From QHCF01 sp003244275 (GTDB taxonomy: Bacteria > Actinomycetota > Acidimicrobiia > Acidimicrobiales > QHCF01), in NCBI GenBank assembly GCA_036806345.1, contig DAIROT010000003.1, positions 20,147-84,146 of the forward strand: a stretch of 64,000 nucleotides of DNA, in the 5' to 3' direction. The position numbers and the translations under genes were made by a program. Below the pieces are notes generated by a model. The model was not told the DNA's origin and ran no database searches. It worked only from the letters and a program-made list of their open reading frames with translations. Below, piece by piece: positions 51,815-60,645 of this stretch. Position 1 is the stretch's first letter; each line of letters opens with the position of its first letter.

Positions 51815-52495
51815 ATGAACAGCGATCTCGTGCGGGTGCTGATCGCCGACGATCATGCCGTGTTCAGGCGAGGTCTGTCGGCGGTGCTGGCCACCGAGGA
51901 GGGTATCGAGGTGGTGGCGGAGGCCCAGGACGGTGAGGAAGCTCTGGCCAGGTGCACCGAGTTGGCCCCCGATGTGGTCCTCATGGATGTGCGCATGCCC
52001 AGGCTCAGCGGTATCGATGCCACCCAGGCCATCCGCAGTCTGTCTCCCACCACCAGAATCCTCATGCTGACGGTGAGCGACGAGGAGACCGATCTGTACC
52101 AGGCGATCAAGGCAGGTGCCAGTGGCTATCTGTTGAAGGAGGTCTCGGCCGACCAGGTGGCCGACGCCATTCGTGCCGTGAACAACGGTCAGAGCCTGCT
52201 CTCGCCGTCCATGGCGGCCAAGCTGTTGACTGAATTCAACTCCTTGGCCAGGAGGGCGGAGGCCAGGCAGCAGCTTCCGGCTCCCAACCTCACCGATCGC
52301 GAGCTGCAGGTGCTGACCCTGCTGGCCAGGGGGCTGCGCAACGCGGCCATCGCTGAGCAGCTCTACATCTCCGAGAACACGGCCAAGAACCACGTGCGCA
52401 ACATCTTGGAGAAGCTGCATCTCCATTCCCGCATGCAGGCGGTGATGTACGCGATGCGCGAGCATCTGATAGAGACGGATGACGCCAAGGGGTAG
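51815..52495 (+). CDS. NarL/DevR-type response regulator
   Basis: The 226-residue protein has a receiver domain (VRVLIADDHAVFRRGL with the acidic pair, phosphoacceptor Asp in DVVLMDVRMPR near residue 57, Lys in GYLLKE) and a LuxR-type helix-turn-helix (LTDRELQVLTLLARGLRNAAIAEQLYISENTAKNHVRNIL in outline). No sensor kinase lies beside it, so the signal is unknown. It starts 11 bases after hpf and is probably co-transcribed with it. The place between hpf and secA is unusual compared with mycobacteria. Confidence 0.9.
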   Translation: MNSDLVRVLIADDHAVFRRGLSAVLATEEGIEVVAEAQDGEEALARCTELAPDVVLMDVRMPRLSGIDATQAIRSLSPTTRILMLTVSDEETDLYQAIKAGASGYLLKEVSADQVADAIRAVNNGQSLLSPSMAAKLLTEFNSLARRAEARQQLPAPNLTDRELQVLTLLARGLRNAAIAEQLYISENTAKNHVRNILEKLHLHSRMQAVMYAMREHLIETDDAKG

Positions 52496-52516
52496 GGCGG
52501 GCCGGGCAGGTGGCCC

Positions 52517-52531
52517 TAGACTGGTTGGGTT
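52517..52531 (+). promoter_or_regulatory. Leaderless-type promoter of secA
   Basis: TAGACT (52517-52522) fits TANNNT; the secA ATG follows after nine bases with no ribosome binding site in between. Confidence 0.4.
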
Positions 52532-55402
52532 ATGAGTGTCTTCGCCAAGATCCTGCGAGCCGGGGAGGGCAAGAAGGTCCGTCGCCTGGCCGAGATCGTC
52601 CCCCTCATCAACGAGTTGGAGCCCGAGGTCGAGGCTCTGAGCGACGAGGCCCTGCGTCATCGCACGGTGGAGTTCCGCCAGCGCCTCGAACAGGGCGAAG
52701 AGGTGGACGAGCTCCTGGTAGAGGCGTTCGCGGTGGTCCGCGAGGCAGCTCGGCGGGTGATCGGCCAGCGCCACTACGACGTGCAGCTGATGGGGGGCAT
52801 GGCCCTGCACTTCGGCTGGATCGCCGAGATGAAGACCGGCGAGGGCAAGACCCTCGTGTCCACCCTGCCCGTCTACCTAAATGGCCTCACCGGCCAGGGC
52901 GTCCACGTGGTCACGGTGAACGATTACCTGGCGGCCAGGGACGCCGAGTGGATGGGCCAGGTGCATCGTTGGCTGGGCCTGAATGTCGGGCTGGTGGTGC
53001 CCAGTGTCGAGGACACCGAGATGCGCCGGAGCGCCTACGCCTGCGACGTCACCTACGGCACCAACACCGAGCTGGGCTTCGACTACCTGCGAGACAACAT
53101 GGCCCGCTCTCGGGAGGCCATGGTGCAGCGGGGCCATGTGTACGCCATCGTGGACGAGGTCGACTCCATCCTCATCGACGAGGCCCGTACGCCGCTCATA
53201 ATCAGTGGCCCGGCAGCCGAGGCGGCGCGCCTCTATTACCAGTTTGCCGGCATCGCCAGGGGCCTGCGCCGGGACACCGATTATGAGGTGGACGAAGAGA
53301 AGCGAACGGTGGCCCCCACCGAGGAGGGCATCGAGAAGGTCGAGCGCCAGCTGGGCGTGAGCAACCTCTACGACCTGGTGTCGGTCAATTACGTCCATCA
53401 GCTCCAGCAGGCTCTGCGGGCCAAGGAGCTCTACCGCCGGGACAAGGACTTCATCATCAGCGACGGCGAGGTCAAGATCGTCGACGAATTCACCGGGCGA
53501 GTCCTCGAGGGCCGGCGCTGGTCGGATGGCCTGCATCAGGCGGTGGAGGCCAAGGAGCGGGTCAGGATCAAGGAGGAGAACCACACCTGGGCGACCGTCA
53601 CCCTCCAGAACTACTTCCGGCTCTACGACAAGTTGGCTGGCATGACCGGGACGGCTGAGACCGAGGCTTCGGAATTCGCCAATACCTACAACCTGCCGGT
53701 AGTGCCCATCCCCACCAACCGTCCACTGCACCGGGCCAGTCACCCTGACCTGATCTTCAAGACCGAGGCGGCCAAGTTCAACGCAGTGGTGGACGACCTT
53801 TCGCAGCGGTACGAGACCGGCCAGCCGGTCCTGGTGGGCACGGCCTCGGTGGCCAAGTCGGAGGAGCTGTCGCGCCTACTCGAGCGCCGGGGGATCGCCC
53901 ACGCGGTGCTAAACGCCAAGCAGCACGCACGAGAGGCGGCGGTGGTGGCCCAGGCCGGCCACCTCAATGCCGTCACCGTGGCCACCAACATGGCGGGCCG
54001 AGGCGTGGACATCGTCCTCGGTGGCAACCCCGAAGGACTGGCCCTCCAGGAGTCTGTCGCTCAGGATCTGGACCTCACGACCGATGAGGGCCGGGCCAGG
54101 CTGGCTGACCTCCAAGCCAAGTTTGCCGAGCAGTGCCGGGCCGAGGGCAAAGAGGTCTGCGAGCTGGGTGGCCTGTATGTCCTGGGCAGCGAGCGCCATG
54201 AGAGCCGGCGCATCGATAACCAGCTGAGGGGCCGCTCCGGCCGTCAGGGTGATCCGGGGGAGAGCCGGTTCTTCTTGTCCCTGGAGGACGAGCTCATGCG
54301 TCTCTTCGCCACTGGGGCCATGAACTGGGTGATGGGCCGCGCCCTTCCTGACGACGTGCCCATCGAGGCCAGGATGGTCACCAAGGCCATCGAGAGAGCG
54401 CAGAACACCGTCGAGGCTCGCAACGCCGAGATTCGCAAGGACGTCCTCAAGTACGACGAGGTGATGAACGAGCAGCGCAAGGTCATCTACGCCCGGCGCA
54501 TGCAGGTCATAGACGGCGAGGACCTCCGGGAGAACACCCTTGAGCTGTTGGAGGCGGCCATCTGGGCGGCGGTGGAGTCAGCCTGCCCGGGTGACTACCC
54601 AGAGGAGTGGGACCTCGGGGCCCTGGTTACCGAGGTGGCTCAGTTCTACCCGACCCGCTTCTCGGCCGACGACCTGGTTGAGGGCACTGTCAGCCAGGTC
54701 ATCGGCCAGAGCCTGTGGGCCGAGGCGGTGGAGTACTTCGAGAACCGCGAGAAGTCGATTCCGGGGGGCGAGGAGACCGCTCGTCATCTCGAGCGGGAGA
54801 TCATGCTGCAGATCATCGACCAGCGCTGGAGGGAGCACCTGGCCGAGATGGATTACCTACGGGAGGGCATCAACCTGAGGGCCATGGGCCAGCAGGATCC
54901 CCTGGTGGCGTGGCAGCGAGAGGGCTTCTCGATGTTCGGCCAGCTCATGACGGCGATCGACGAGGACTACCTGCGCTATGTCCTTCACGTGGAGGTCCTG
55001 GCCGAGCCGGCTTCCGAGCCCGACCTGGATGGCGCCCAGTACCAGGCCGCCGACGACCCAGTGATGGGCCCGGCAGAGTTGGCCGACACGATGGGCCAGG
55101 TTGGTCCCCTGGCTGGCGGCCTCGACAATGGCCCCGACGGCTCAGCGGGCTCAGCCGGCGTCGGCGACGGCAGCGACGGCTCAGCGGGCTCGGCGGGCTC
55201 GGCGGGCTCCGGCGGCGCCCCCGACGGCTCAGCGGTTGCAAGTGAGCCGGGGCGCCCGGCCGAGCCAGCGGGACACCAGCCGGTGGTTGGCGACGAGGAG
55301 CCCATGATCCCGTTGGTCAAGTCCGATCGGGAGAAGCTCGGACGCAATGAGCCGTGCTGGTGCGGGAGCAACAAGAAGTACAAGCTGTGCCATGGCGTCT
55401 GA
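52532..55402 (+). CDS. secA: Preprotein translocase ATPase SecA
   Basis: SecA drives unfolded precursor proteins through SecYEG. The 956-residue protein has Walker A in AEMKTGEGKTLVSTLP, the DEVDSILIDEARTPLI Walker B region, the VGTASVAKSEELSRLL and NMAGRGVDIVLGG motifs of the second nucleotide domain, GRSGRQGDPGESRFFLS, and the wing/scaffold region to about 840. A linker rich in Gly, Ser, Ala and Asp (repeated GSAGSAG) follows, and the zinc SEC-C motif NEPCWCGSNKKYKLCHG ends it. This domain binds SecB or ribosomes in other bacteria. Confidence 0.97.
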   Translation: MSVFAKILRAGEGKKVRRLAEIVPLINELEPEVEALSDEALRHRTVEFRQRLEQGEEVDELLVEAFAVVREAARRVIGQRHYDVQLMGGMALHFGWIAEMKTGEGKTLVSTLPVYLNGLTGQGVHVVTVNDYLAARDAEWMGQVHRWLGLNVGLVVPSVEDTEMRRSAYACDVTYGTNTELGFDYLRDNMARSREAMVQRGHVYAIVDEVDSILIDEARTPLIISGPAAEAARLYYQFAGIARGLRRDTDYEVDEEKRTVAPTEEGIEKVERQLGVSNLYDLVSVNYVHQLQQALRAKELYRRDKDFIISDGEVKIVDEFTGRVLEGRRWSDGLHQAVEAKERVRIKEENHTWATVTLQNYFRLYDKLAGMTGTAETEASEFANTYNLPVVPIPTNRPLHRASHPDLIFKTEAAKFNAVVDDLSQRYETGQPVLVGTASVAKSEELSRLLERRGIAHAVLNAKQHAREAAVVAQAGHLNAVTVATNMAGRGVDIVLGGNPEGLALQESVAQDLDLTTDEGRARLADLQAKFAEQCRAEGKEVCELGGLYVLGSERHESRRIDNQLRGRSGRQGDPGESRFFLSLEDELMRLFATGAMNWVMGRALPDDVPIEARMVTKAIERAQNTVEARNAEIRKDVLKYDEVMNEQRKVIYARRMQVIDGEDLRENTLELLEAAIWAAVESACPGDYPEEWDLGALVTEVAQFYPTRFSADDLVEGTVSQVIGQSLWAEAVEYFENREKSIPGGEETARHLEREIMLQIIDQRWREHLAEMDYLREGINLRAMGQQDPLVAWQREGFSMFGQLMTAIDEDYLRYVLHVEVLAEPASEPDLDGAQYQAADDPVMGPAELADTMGQVGPLAGGLDNGPDGSAGSAGVGDGSDGSAGSAGSAGSGGAPDGSAVASEPGRPAEPAGHQPVVGDEEPMIPLVKSDREKLGRNEPCWCGSNKKYKLCHGV

Positions 55403-55408
55403 AGCGGA

Positions 55409-55499
55409 GCTCCGGGAAACGGGGCTCCGGGAAACGGGGCTCCAGGATCGGGGACCCTCGAATTGGGACCCCAGGAATCGGGGCCTCTCGAATTGGGAC
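55409..55499. repeat. Two tandem repeats upstream of prfB
   Basis: GCTCCGGGAAACGGG is repeated at 55409-55423 and 55424-55438. Directly after come two 29-bp units at 55442-55470 and 55471-55499, both CCAGGA...CTCGAATTGGGAC with small differences. The block fills most of the 118 bases between secA and prfB. It has no coding sense and looks like slippage-derived spacer. Confidence 0.85.
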
Positions 55500-55520
55500 T
55501 CCTAAGTTTGGCCTCCTGAG

Positions 55521-56627
55521 GTGCGGGACCTCACTGACGACCTGAACGCTCTGGCCAAGCGCCTGGGCGAGGCTGAGGGCTACCTCGATTTGGAAGGGTT
55601 GCGGATCAGACAGGGCCGCCTGGAGTCCGAGGTGGGCCGGCCCGACCTCTGGGACGATCCCGATGCTGCCCGGACGGTGACCACCGCCTATCGCCGGGTG
55701 GCGGACGACGTGGAGCTGTTGGAGGGCCTGGCCTCTCGGTTGGGCGACGCCGAGACGCTGCACCAGCTGGCGGTGGAGGAACAGGACGACTCGGTGGCTG
55801 CCGAGCTGGAGGACGCAGTGGCCTCGCTGACCAGGGATTTTGATGCCCTTGAGCTGCGATCGCTGTTCTCCGGCGAGTACGACGAGCGGGACGCGGTGGC
55901 CGAGATCCATGCCGGGGCAGGGGGGACAGACGCCCAGGACTGGGCCGAGATGATGCTTCGGATGTATCTGCGCTGGGCCGAAAGGAGAGGTTTCTCGGTC
56001 GAGCTGGAGGAGGTCTCGTCTGGCCAGGAGGCTGGGATCCTCTCGGCTACCTTCATCGTGTCGGGCCGCTATGCCTACGGTCTGCTGTGTGCCGAGCGGG
56101 GGGTTCACCGTCTGGTGCGCATGTCTCCTTTCAATGCCCGCCACAGCCGCCAGACCAGCTTTGCCTCCTTCGAGGTCACCCCGTTCCTCGATGATCTGGT
56201 CGACGAGGTGGACATCGACGACAAAGATCTGCGGGTTGACACCTACCGCTCGTCGGGGGCCGGTGGCCAGCACGTCAACGTGACCGACTCGGCCGTGCGC
56301 CTCACCCACCTACCGACTGGCCTGGTCGTCTCCTGCCAGAACGAGCGCAGCCAGCATCAGAACAAGGCCAAGGCCCTCCAGATCCTGGCAGCCAAGCTGG
56401 CCGAACGTCAGCGGGCTGAACGCCGGGCCGAGCTCGACGCCATCGCCGGTCCCCAGAACGAGGTGGCCTGGGGCAGCCAAATCCGCTCCTACGTGCAGGC
56501 CCCGTACCAGCTGGTGAAGGATCTGCGGACCCAGGCCGAGATGGGCAATGTGGAGGCGGTCCTGGACGGGGATCTGGACGGCCTCATCGAGTCCTTCCTC
56601 CGTTGGCGTCGATCCAGCGGAAATTGA
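55521..56627 (+). CDS. prfB: Peptide chain release factor 2
   Basis: RF2 recognises UAA and UGA and triggers peptide release. The 368-residue protein has the N-terminal helical domain, AEIHAGAGGTDAQDWAEMM, the stop-codon tripeptide SPF in VRMSPFNARHSRQTSFASF, and the catalytic GGQ in SSGAGGQHVNVTDSAVRLTH. The whole chain is in one frame, so the programmed +1 frameshift used for autoregulation in many bacteria is absent. GTG 55521; TAAGTT (55503-55508) could be a -10 box twelve bases away. Confidence 0.95.
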   Translation: MRDLTDDLNALAKRLGEAEGYLDLEGLRIRQGRLESEVGRPDLWDDPDAARTVTTAYRRVADDVELLEGLASRLGDAETLHQLAVEEQDDSVAAELEDAVASLTRDFDALELRSLFSGEYDERDAVAEIHAGAGGTDAQDWAEMMLRMYLRWAERRGFSVELEEVSSGQEAGILSATFIVSGRYAYGLLCAERGVHRLVRMSPFNARHSRQTSFASFEVTPFLDDLVDEVDIDDKDLRVDTYRSSGAGGQHVNVTDSAVRLTHLPTGLVVSCQNERSQHQNKAKALQILAAKLAERQRAERRAELDAIAGPQNEVAWGSQIRSYVQAPYQLVKDLRTQAEMGNVEAVLDGDLDGLIESFLRWRRSSGN

Positions 56628-56751
56628 TCCTTCGCGCCTAACCGTCTCGCCCACCGTCAGGGGAGCCGCACCCCGGCACAGGCGTCATCTGTTAGCATCC
56701 GGTTGTTCACCGGCCGGTCGCACTTCCCCGCGGGGCCGCAACGCCACCCTA

Positions 56752-57434
56752 ATGATCCGATTCGACAACGTCTCGAAGACCTACAAGCAGACCATCGTGG
56801 CCCTGAGAGAGGTCTCGGCCGATATCGCCAAGGGCGAGTTCGTCTTCCTGGTCGGCCCGTCGGGGTCGGGAAAGTCCACCTTCCTGCGTCTGCTGCTCAA
56901 GGAAGAGGATCCCGACAACGGCGGTATCTGGATAGCGGGCCGGGAGGTGGGAAAGCTCAACCACTGGAAGGTTCCCTACCTGCGACGTAACATCGGCTGC
57001 GTCTTCCAGGACTTTCGGCTCCTGCCCAACAAGACGGTGTTCGAGAACGTGGCCTTTGCCCTGGAGGTGATTGGCCGGCCCAAGCATGTGGTCGCCAGCC
57101 AGGTGCCCCAGATCCTGGACCTGGTCGGGTTGTTGGACAAGAGGACCAACCTGCCTCACGAGCTCTCTGGGGGTGAGCAGCAGCGGGTGGGAATCGCCCG
57201 GGCCTTCGTCAACCGGCCTCTCATCCTGCTGGCCGACGAGCCCACCGGCAACCTCGATCCCAACACGGCACGGGCATCATGCGCCTGCTCGACCGCATCA
57301 ACCGGACCGGTACCACGGTGCTGATGGCCACCCACGACTACGGGATCGTCAACAACATGCGCCGGCGAGTCATCGAGCTGGACCAGGGCTCGGTGGTCCG
57401 TGACCAGGTCAGGGGGGTCTATGGCTATGCCTGA
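56752..57434 (+). pseudogene. ftsE: Cell division ATPase FtsE, single-base frameshift
   Basis: FtsE pairs with FtsX to activate wall hydrolases at the septum. From ATG 56752 the frame has Walker A GPSGSGKSTFL, Q-loop CVFQDFRLLPN, signature LSGGEQQRVGIARAF and Walker B LILLADEPTGNLDPNTA. There, near 57270, the frame changes: continuing gives a wrong tail and stop at 57324, while the neighbouring frame reads GIMRLLDRINRTGTTVLMATHDYG and ends properly at 57434. Adding one base restores a 227-residue FtsE of normal length. As ftsX is intact, a base error in the assembly is more likely than a true pseudogene. Confidence 0.85.
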
Positions 57435-57489
57435 CACTCGGGCACCAGGCAGCTGGGCCTCCCGCGCTGTCTCCGAGGAGGTTTGCTGA

Positions 57490-58386
57490 GTGGCACTGTC
57501 GCTCGACTACGTGGTCCGGGAGACCGGCACCAATCTGTGGCGCAACCGGCTCATGAGCATCGCTGCGGTGATGACGGTGGCGGTATCGCTGTCACTGGTC
57601 GGTGGCGCTTTGATAGTCAAGCAAGGGGCCTCGACGGCCACTGCTCGCTGGAAGGGAAACGTGGGCCTGGCCCTGTTCATGCAGCCCGGAGCCAGCCCGG
57701 ATCAAACCACGGCGGTAGCGGCCCGGCTGACATCCATGGAGCCGGCCATGGTCAGGTCGTTCCGCTACGTGGACCAGAACGCCTCGTTCACCGAGATGCA
57801 TCACCTGTTCGCCAACCAACCTGACCTGATCCAGGGAGTGAAGCCGAGCGACCTGCCGGCCTCGTACCGGGTGGTGGTCCACGATGCCAGCCAGGCTCCC
57901 ACCGTTGGCAACCTGTTCCCCAAGAACCAGGGCGGGATCCGTGAGGTCTCCTATCCCAGCTCGGCCATCAAGACCATGCTCTCCATCACCCGGATCGCCC
58001 AGGCCGTCATCGTCGGCTTGGCTGTGATCTTGTTGCTGTCGGCCTCGGTCCTCATCCTCAACGCCATCCGCATGGCCATCTTCGCCCGTCGTCGGGAGGT
58101 GGCGGTCATGAAGCTGGTGGGGGCCACCGACTGGTTCATCCGGGTCCCGTTCATGCTGGAGGGCCTGCTGCAGGGCCTGGTTGGAGCGGTGGGTGCCTGT
58201 GGCGCAGTGGTCGGGTTGCACTGGGCTCTCGGATACGCGGTTCAGCACTTCCACGCCTCCCTGCTCACCTCCCTGGTGGTGTCGGGTCATGACGTGTTCA
58301 TCACCGAACTGTTCATCCTGGCTATGGGGACGGTGGTGGGCTCCCTCGGATCGGCCCTGGCCGTGCGCCGCTTCCTCGAGGTCTAA
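57490..58386 (+). CDS. ftsX: Cell division protein FtsX
   Basis: A 298-residue permease-like partner of FtsE. It has a cytosolic N terminus, helix 1 (SIAAVMTVAVSLSLVGGALIV), a large extracellular domain (about 50-170), and three C-terminal helices with RRREVAVMKLVGATDWFIRVPFMLEG, the MacB/FtsX coupling motif. The extracellular loop would bind a peptidoglycan hydrolase such as RipC. GAGGAGG lies upstream of GTG 57490. The 3' end overlaps the converging cysQ by four bases. Confidence 0.94.
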   Translation: MALSLDYVVRETGTNLWRNRLMSIAAVMTVAVSLSLVGGALIVKQGASTATARWKGNVGLALFMQPGASPDQTTAVAARLTSMEPAMVRSFRYVDQNASFTEMHHLFANQPDLIQGVKPSDLPASYRVVVHDASQAPTVGNLFPKNQGGIREVSYPSSAIKTMLSITRIAQAVIVGLAVILLLSASVLILNAIRMAIFARRREVAVMKLVGATDWFIRVPFMLEGLLQGLVGAVGACGAVVGLHWALGYAVQHFHASLLTSLVVSGHDVFITELFILAMGTVVGSLGSALAVRRFLEV

Positions 58387-59252
58387 CGGCCCCACTCGGC
58401 CGCTGCCCGGACGACCTGGTTGGCCAGCTCCGGGCGGCAGATCAACAGGTCGGGGACCCAGGTATCAGGTCGGTTGTAGGCCAGAGAGCTGCCGTCCAGA
58501 CGGGAGGTGTGCAGTCCGGCAGCCTCGGCTACGCCCACTGGCGCAGCCGAGTCCCACTCGTGCTGGCCACCGGTGTGGGCATAGACCTCGGCTTGTCCCA
58601 GCACCACCGCCATGGCCTTGGCTCCGGCCGAGCCCAGGAGGACAACCTCAGCACCCAGGGCGGACTGGATGGCCCGGCCCACTGGCGGTGGTCGAGAGGA
58701 ACTCAGGACCAGGCGTAGCCGGCCCGGTGTGGCCCGAGGGGCTAGGAGTTGGCGGTAAGGGCCATCCGTAGATGTGTCGCCCACCGGCGTGCCGGACGGC
58801 CCGGTCGGTGTCCGGACCAGACCGCTCGGACTGGTGGCCAGGACCAGACCGAGTGCCGGCAGGGCCACCGCGGCGGCGGTTGGGCGTCCAGCCTCCACCA
58901 GGGCTACGTGGACGGCCCAGTCCCAGCGGCCGGGTTGTCGGAATTCACGGGTGCCGTCCAGTGGGTCGATGATCCATACCCGGTCGGCCACCAGTCGCCT
59001 GGAGTCATCGGGAGACTCCTCCGAGAGCACGGCATCGCCCGGGCAGGCCTCGGCCAGCTGGTCCAGGATCAACTGGTTGGCCAGCCGGTCGGCGCGTTGC
59101 CCCAAGGCGTGGGGCGACATGTTCTGGTTCGACCCCTCCTGTCGAACCTGAACCAGCAGGCGACCGGCCTGCTCGGCCACCCGAGCTGCCGTCCGGTGGT
59201 CGAGGGGGGACACTCGGGGCAGTGTGCCACGCCCAGGCGGGATCGACGGCAT
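58383..59252 (-). CDS. cysQ: 3'(2'),5'-bisphosphate nucleotidase CysQ / inositol monophosphatase family
   Basis: A 289-residue Mg-dependent phosphatase of the inositol monophosphatase superfamily. Metal ligands are seen in LSEESPDDSRR (Glu), WIIDPLDGTREF (two Asp) and HEWDSAAPVGVAEAAG (Asp), the pattern found in CysQ, which removes the 3' phosphate of PAP from sulfate assimilation. Inositol phosphatase activity is possible. Starts at ATG 59252 or GTG 59210 fit about equally, neither with a clear ribosome binding site. It converges on ftsX. Confidence 0.82.
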   Translation of the reverse strand: MPSIPPGRGTLPRVSPLDHRTAARVAEQAGRLLVQVRQEGSNQNMSPHALGQRADRLANQLILDQLAEACPGDAVLSEESPDDSRRLVADRVWIIDPLDGTREFRQPGRWDWAVHVALVEAGRPTAAAVALPALGLVLATSPSGLVRTPTGPSGTPVGDTSTDGPYRQLLAPRATPGRLRLVLSSSRPPPVGRAIQSALGAEVVLLGSAGAKAMAVVLGQAEVYAHTGGQHEWDSAAPVGVAEAAGLHTSRLDGSSLAYNRPDTWVPDLLICRPELANQVVRAAAEWGR

Positions 59253-59334
59253 GATCTCGGTCGGGGTGGCCCGCGGGCCATGCCCATTCGGGTGGGTGAC
59301 CCGCCCGGGCGGCCGTGGACCAAGTCCGACCGGA

Positions 59335-60645
59335 TCAGCCCAGCCTCACGGCCGAGTGGCTGACACAGCCGGCCAGATCGGATGCCAGTTGGGGAGCCTC
59401 GTCCTGGCCAAGAGTGGCCACACTGATGCGAACGGCCGGCGGTGAGGCCATCCGGAACCTCTCTCCCGGTGCCACCGCCCACCCGGCCTGGAGCAGGCCG
59501 GCCAGGACAGGATGCTCCTGGGGCACCGGCACCCAGACGTTGAGACCCGAGCTGCCCCTGGCTGGTATGGCGTGTTCGGCCAGAGCCTCCACCAGGGCTC
59601 GCCTGCGAGCCGCGTAGGTGAGGGCGGTCTGCTCGAGGATCCGGTGAGCTGACGGGTCGGTCCACAGCTGAGTTACCAGGTCCTGGAGAAGGTAGCTGAC
59701 CCAACCGGTTCCCAGGGCCTGGCGCCCCTCCATCCTGGCCACTGTGGCCTCGTCCCCGGCGGTTGTGGCCAACCGCAGGTCGGGCCCCAGCGACTTGGAG
59801 ACCGAGCGAATCACGGTCCATCGGAGACGCCCCGAGGACAGGGTTCGCAGGGGTGCTCCGGCCACCGGGCCAGCGTGGTCGTCCTCTATCACCAAGACGT
59901 CGGGGAACGGCCTGATCGTCTCGGCCAGTTCCGCCGTTCGGCTTTCTCCCCAACAGGCTCCGGTGGGGTTGTGTGCCCTCGGAGTGAGGACCATGGCGGC
60001 AACACCTCGGCCCAATACCCGGGCCAGGGCCTCAGGCCGGGGACCGGAGTCGTCCATGGCCACTGGCACCGCGTCGAGGGCCATGGCGGCCACCAGGTCG
60101 AGTACCGCCGGATAGCCCGGATCCTCCACCGCCACCCGGTCGCCCGGGCGCAGCCATGCACCCAGCACCCGCTCCACGCCGTCCAGGGCGCCTCCCGTGA
60201 CGGCCAGGTGGGTGGCGTCCACTCCGTCGGCCGCGAACTGCTCTCGGGCCAACCGCCCGAGGCTGGCCGACACCGACGGCTCTCCGTAGCCGCGGCACCG
60301 GTGGCTGCCCGCCAAGGCCGGTAATGGTGGTAACAGGGCGAGGTCTGGGCCGCCGTTGGCCAGGTCGCGCACGCCGGGTGGAACGATGATGCCTGGCGCC
60401 CCGCCGATCGCCGGTCCATCGCGCACTCGCGTCCCCCTCCGGCCGTCCCCTGCCACCACGCCGCGGGCCCGAAGCTCCCGGTAGGCGCCCGCCACCGTCG
60501 CCGGGCTTAGACCCAGGGCGGCAGCCAGGCCGCGCACGGTGGGCAGGTTCTGACCCGGCCGCAGGGTGCGGTCCCGCAGACCCGCTTCGACGCTGTCCAC
60601 AATCTCCCGTGCCGAGTGGCCGGTGGGGAAGTAACGTACTGGCAT
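59335..60645 (-). CDS. MocR/PdxR-type regulator (GntR helix-turn-helix + aminotransferase fold)
   Basis: The 436-residue protein joins a GntR winged helix (about 1-75; LPTVRGLAAALGLSPATVAGAYRELRARG in outline) to a class I aminotransferase-like domain with the PLP lysine in RSVSKSLGPDLR and AHNPTGACWGE. MocR proteins use PLP as ligand and often control vitamin B6 genes such as pdxST, or other PLP-linked genes. The divergent gene encodes a PNP-oxidase-fold protein, the obvious candidate target. Its ATG (60645) and the ATG of that gene (60644) share the bases CATG. Direct repeats at 60671-60701 are probable binding sites. Confidence 0.88.
   Translation of the reverse strand: MPVRYFPTGHSAREIVDSVEAGLRDRTLRPGQNLPTVRGLAAALGLSPATVAGAYRELRARGVVAGDGRRGTRVRDGPAIGGAPGIIVPPGVRDLANGGPDLALLPPLPALAGSHRCRGYGEPSVSASLGRLAREQFAADGVDATHLAVTGGALDGVERVLGAWLRPGDRVAVEDPGYPAVLDLVAAMALDAVPVAMDDSGPRPEALARVLGRGVAAMVLTPRAHNPTGACWGESRTAELAETIRPFPDVLVIEDDHAGPVAGAPLRTLSSGRLRWTVIRSVSKSLGPDLRLATTAGDEATVARMEGRQALGTGWVSYLLQDLVTQLWTDPSAHRILEQTALTYAARRRALVEALAEHAIPARGSSGLNVWVPVPQEHPVLAGLLQAGWAVAPGERFRMASPPAVRISVATLGQDEAPQLASDLAGCVSHSAVRLG
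60632..60643 (+). promoter_or_regulatory. Leaderless-type promoter of the PNPOx-like gene
   Basis: TAACGT (60632-60637) fits TANNNT and stands six bases before the ATG at 60644; it lies within the first codons of the divergent mocR gene. Confidence 0.4.

Noticed and set aside
55521..55620. Programmed frameshift in prfB
   Set aside because: The N-terminal region is open in one frame, with no in-frame UGA and no CUU-UGA slippery site.
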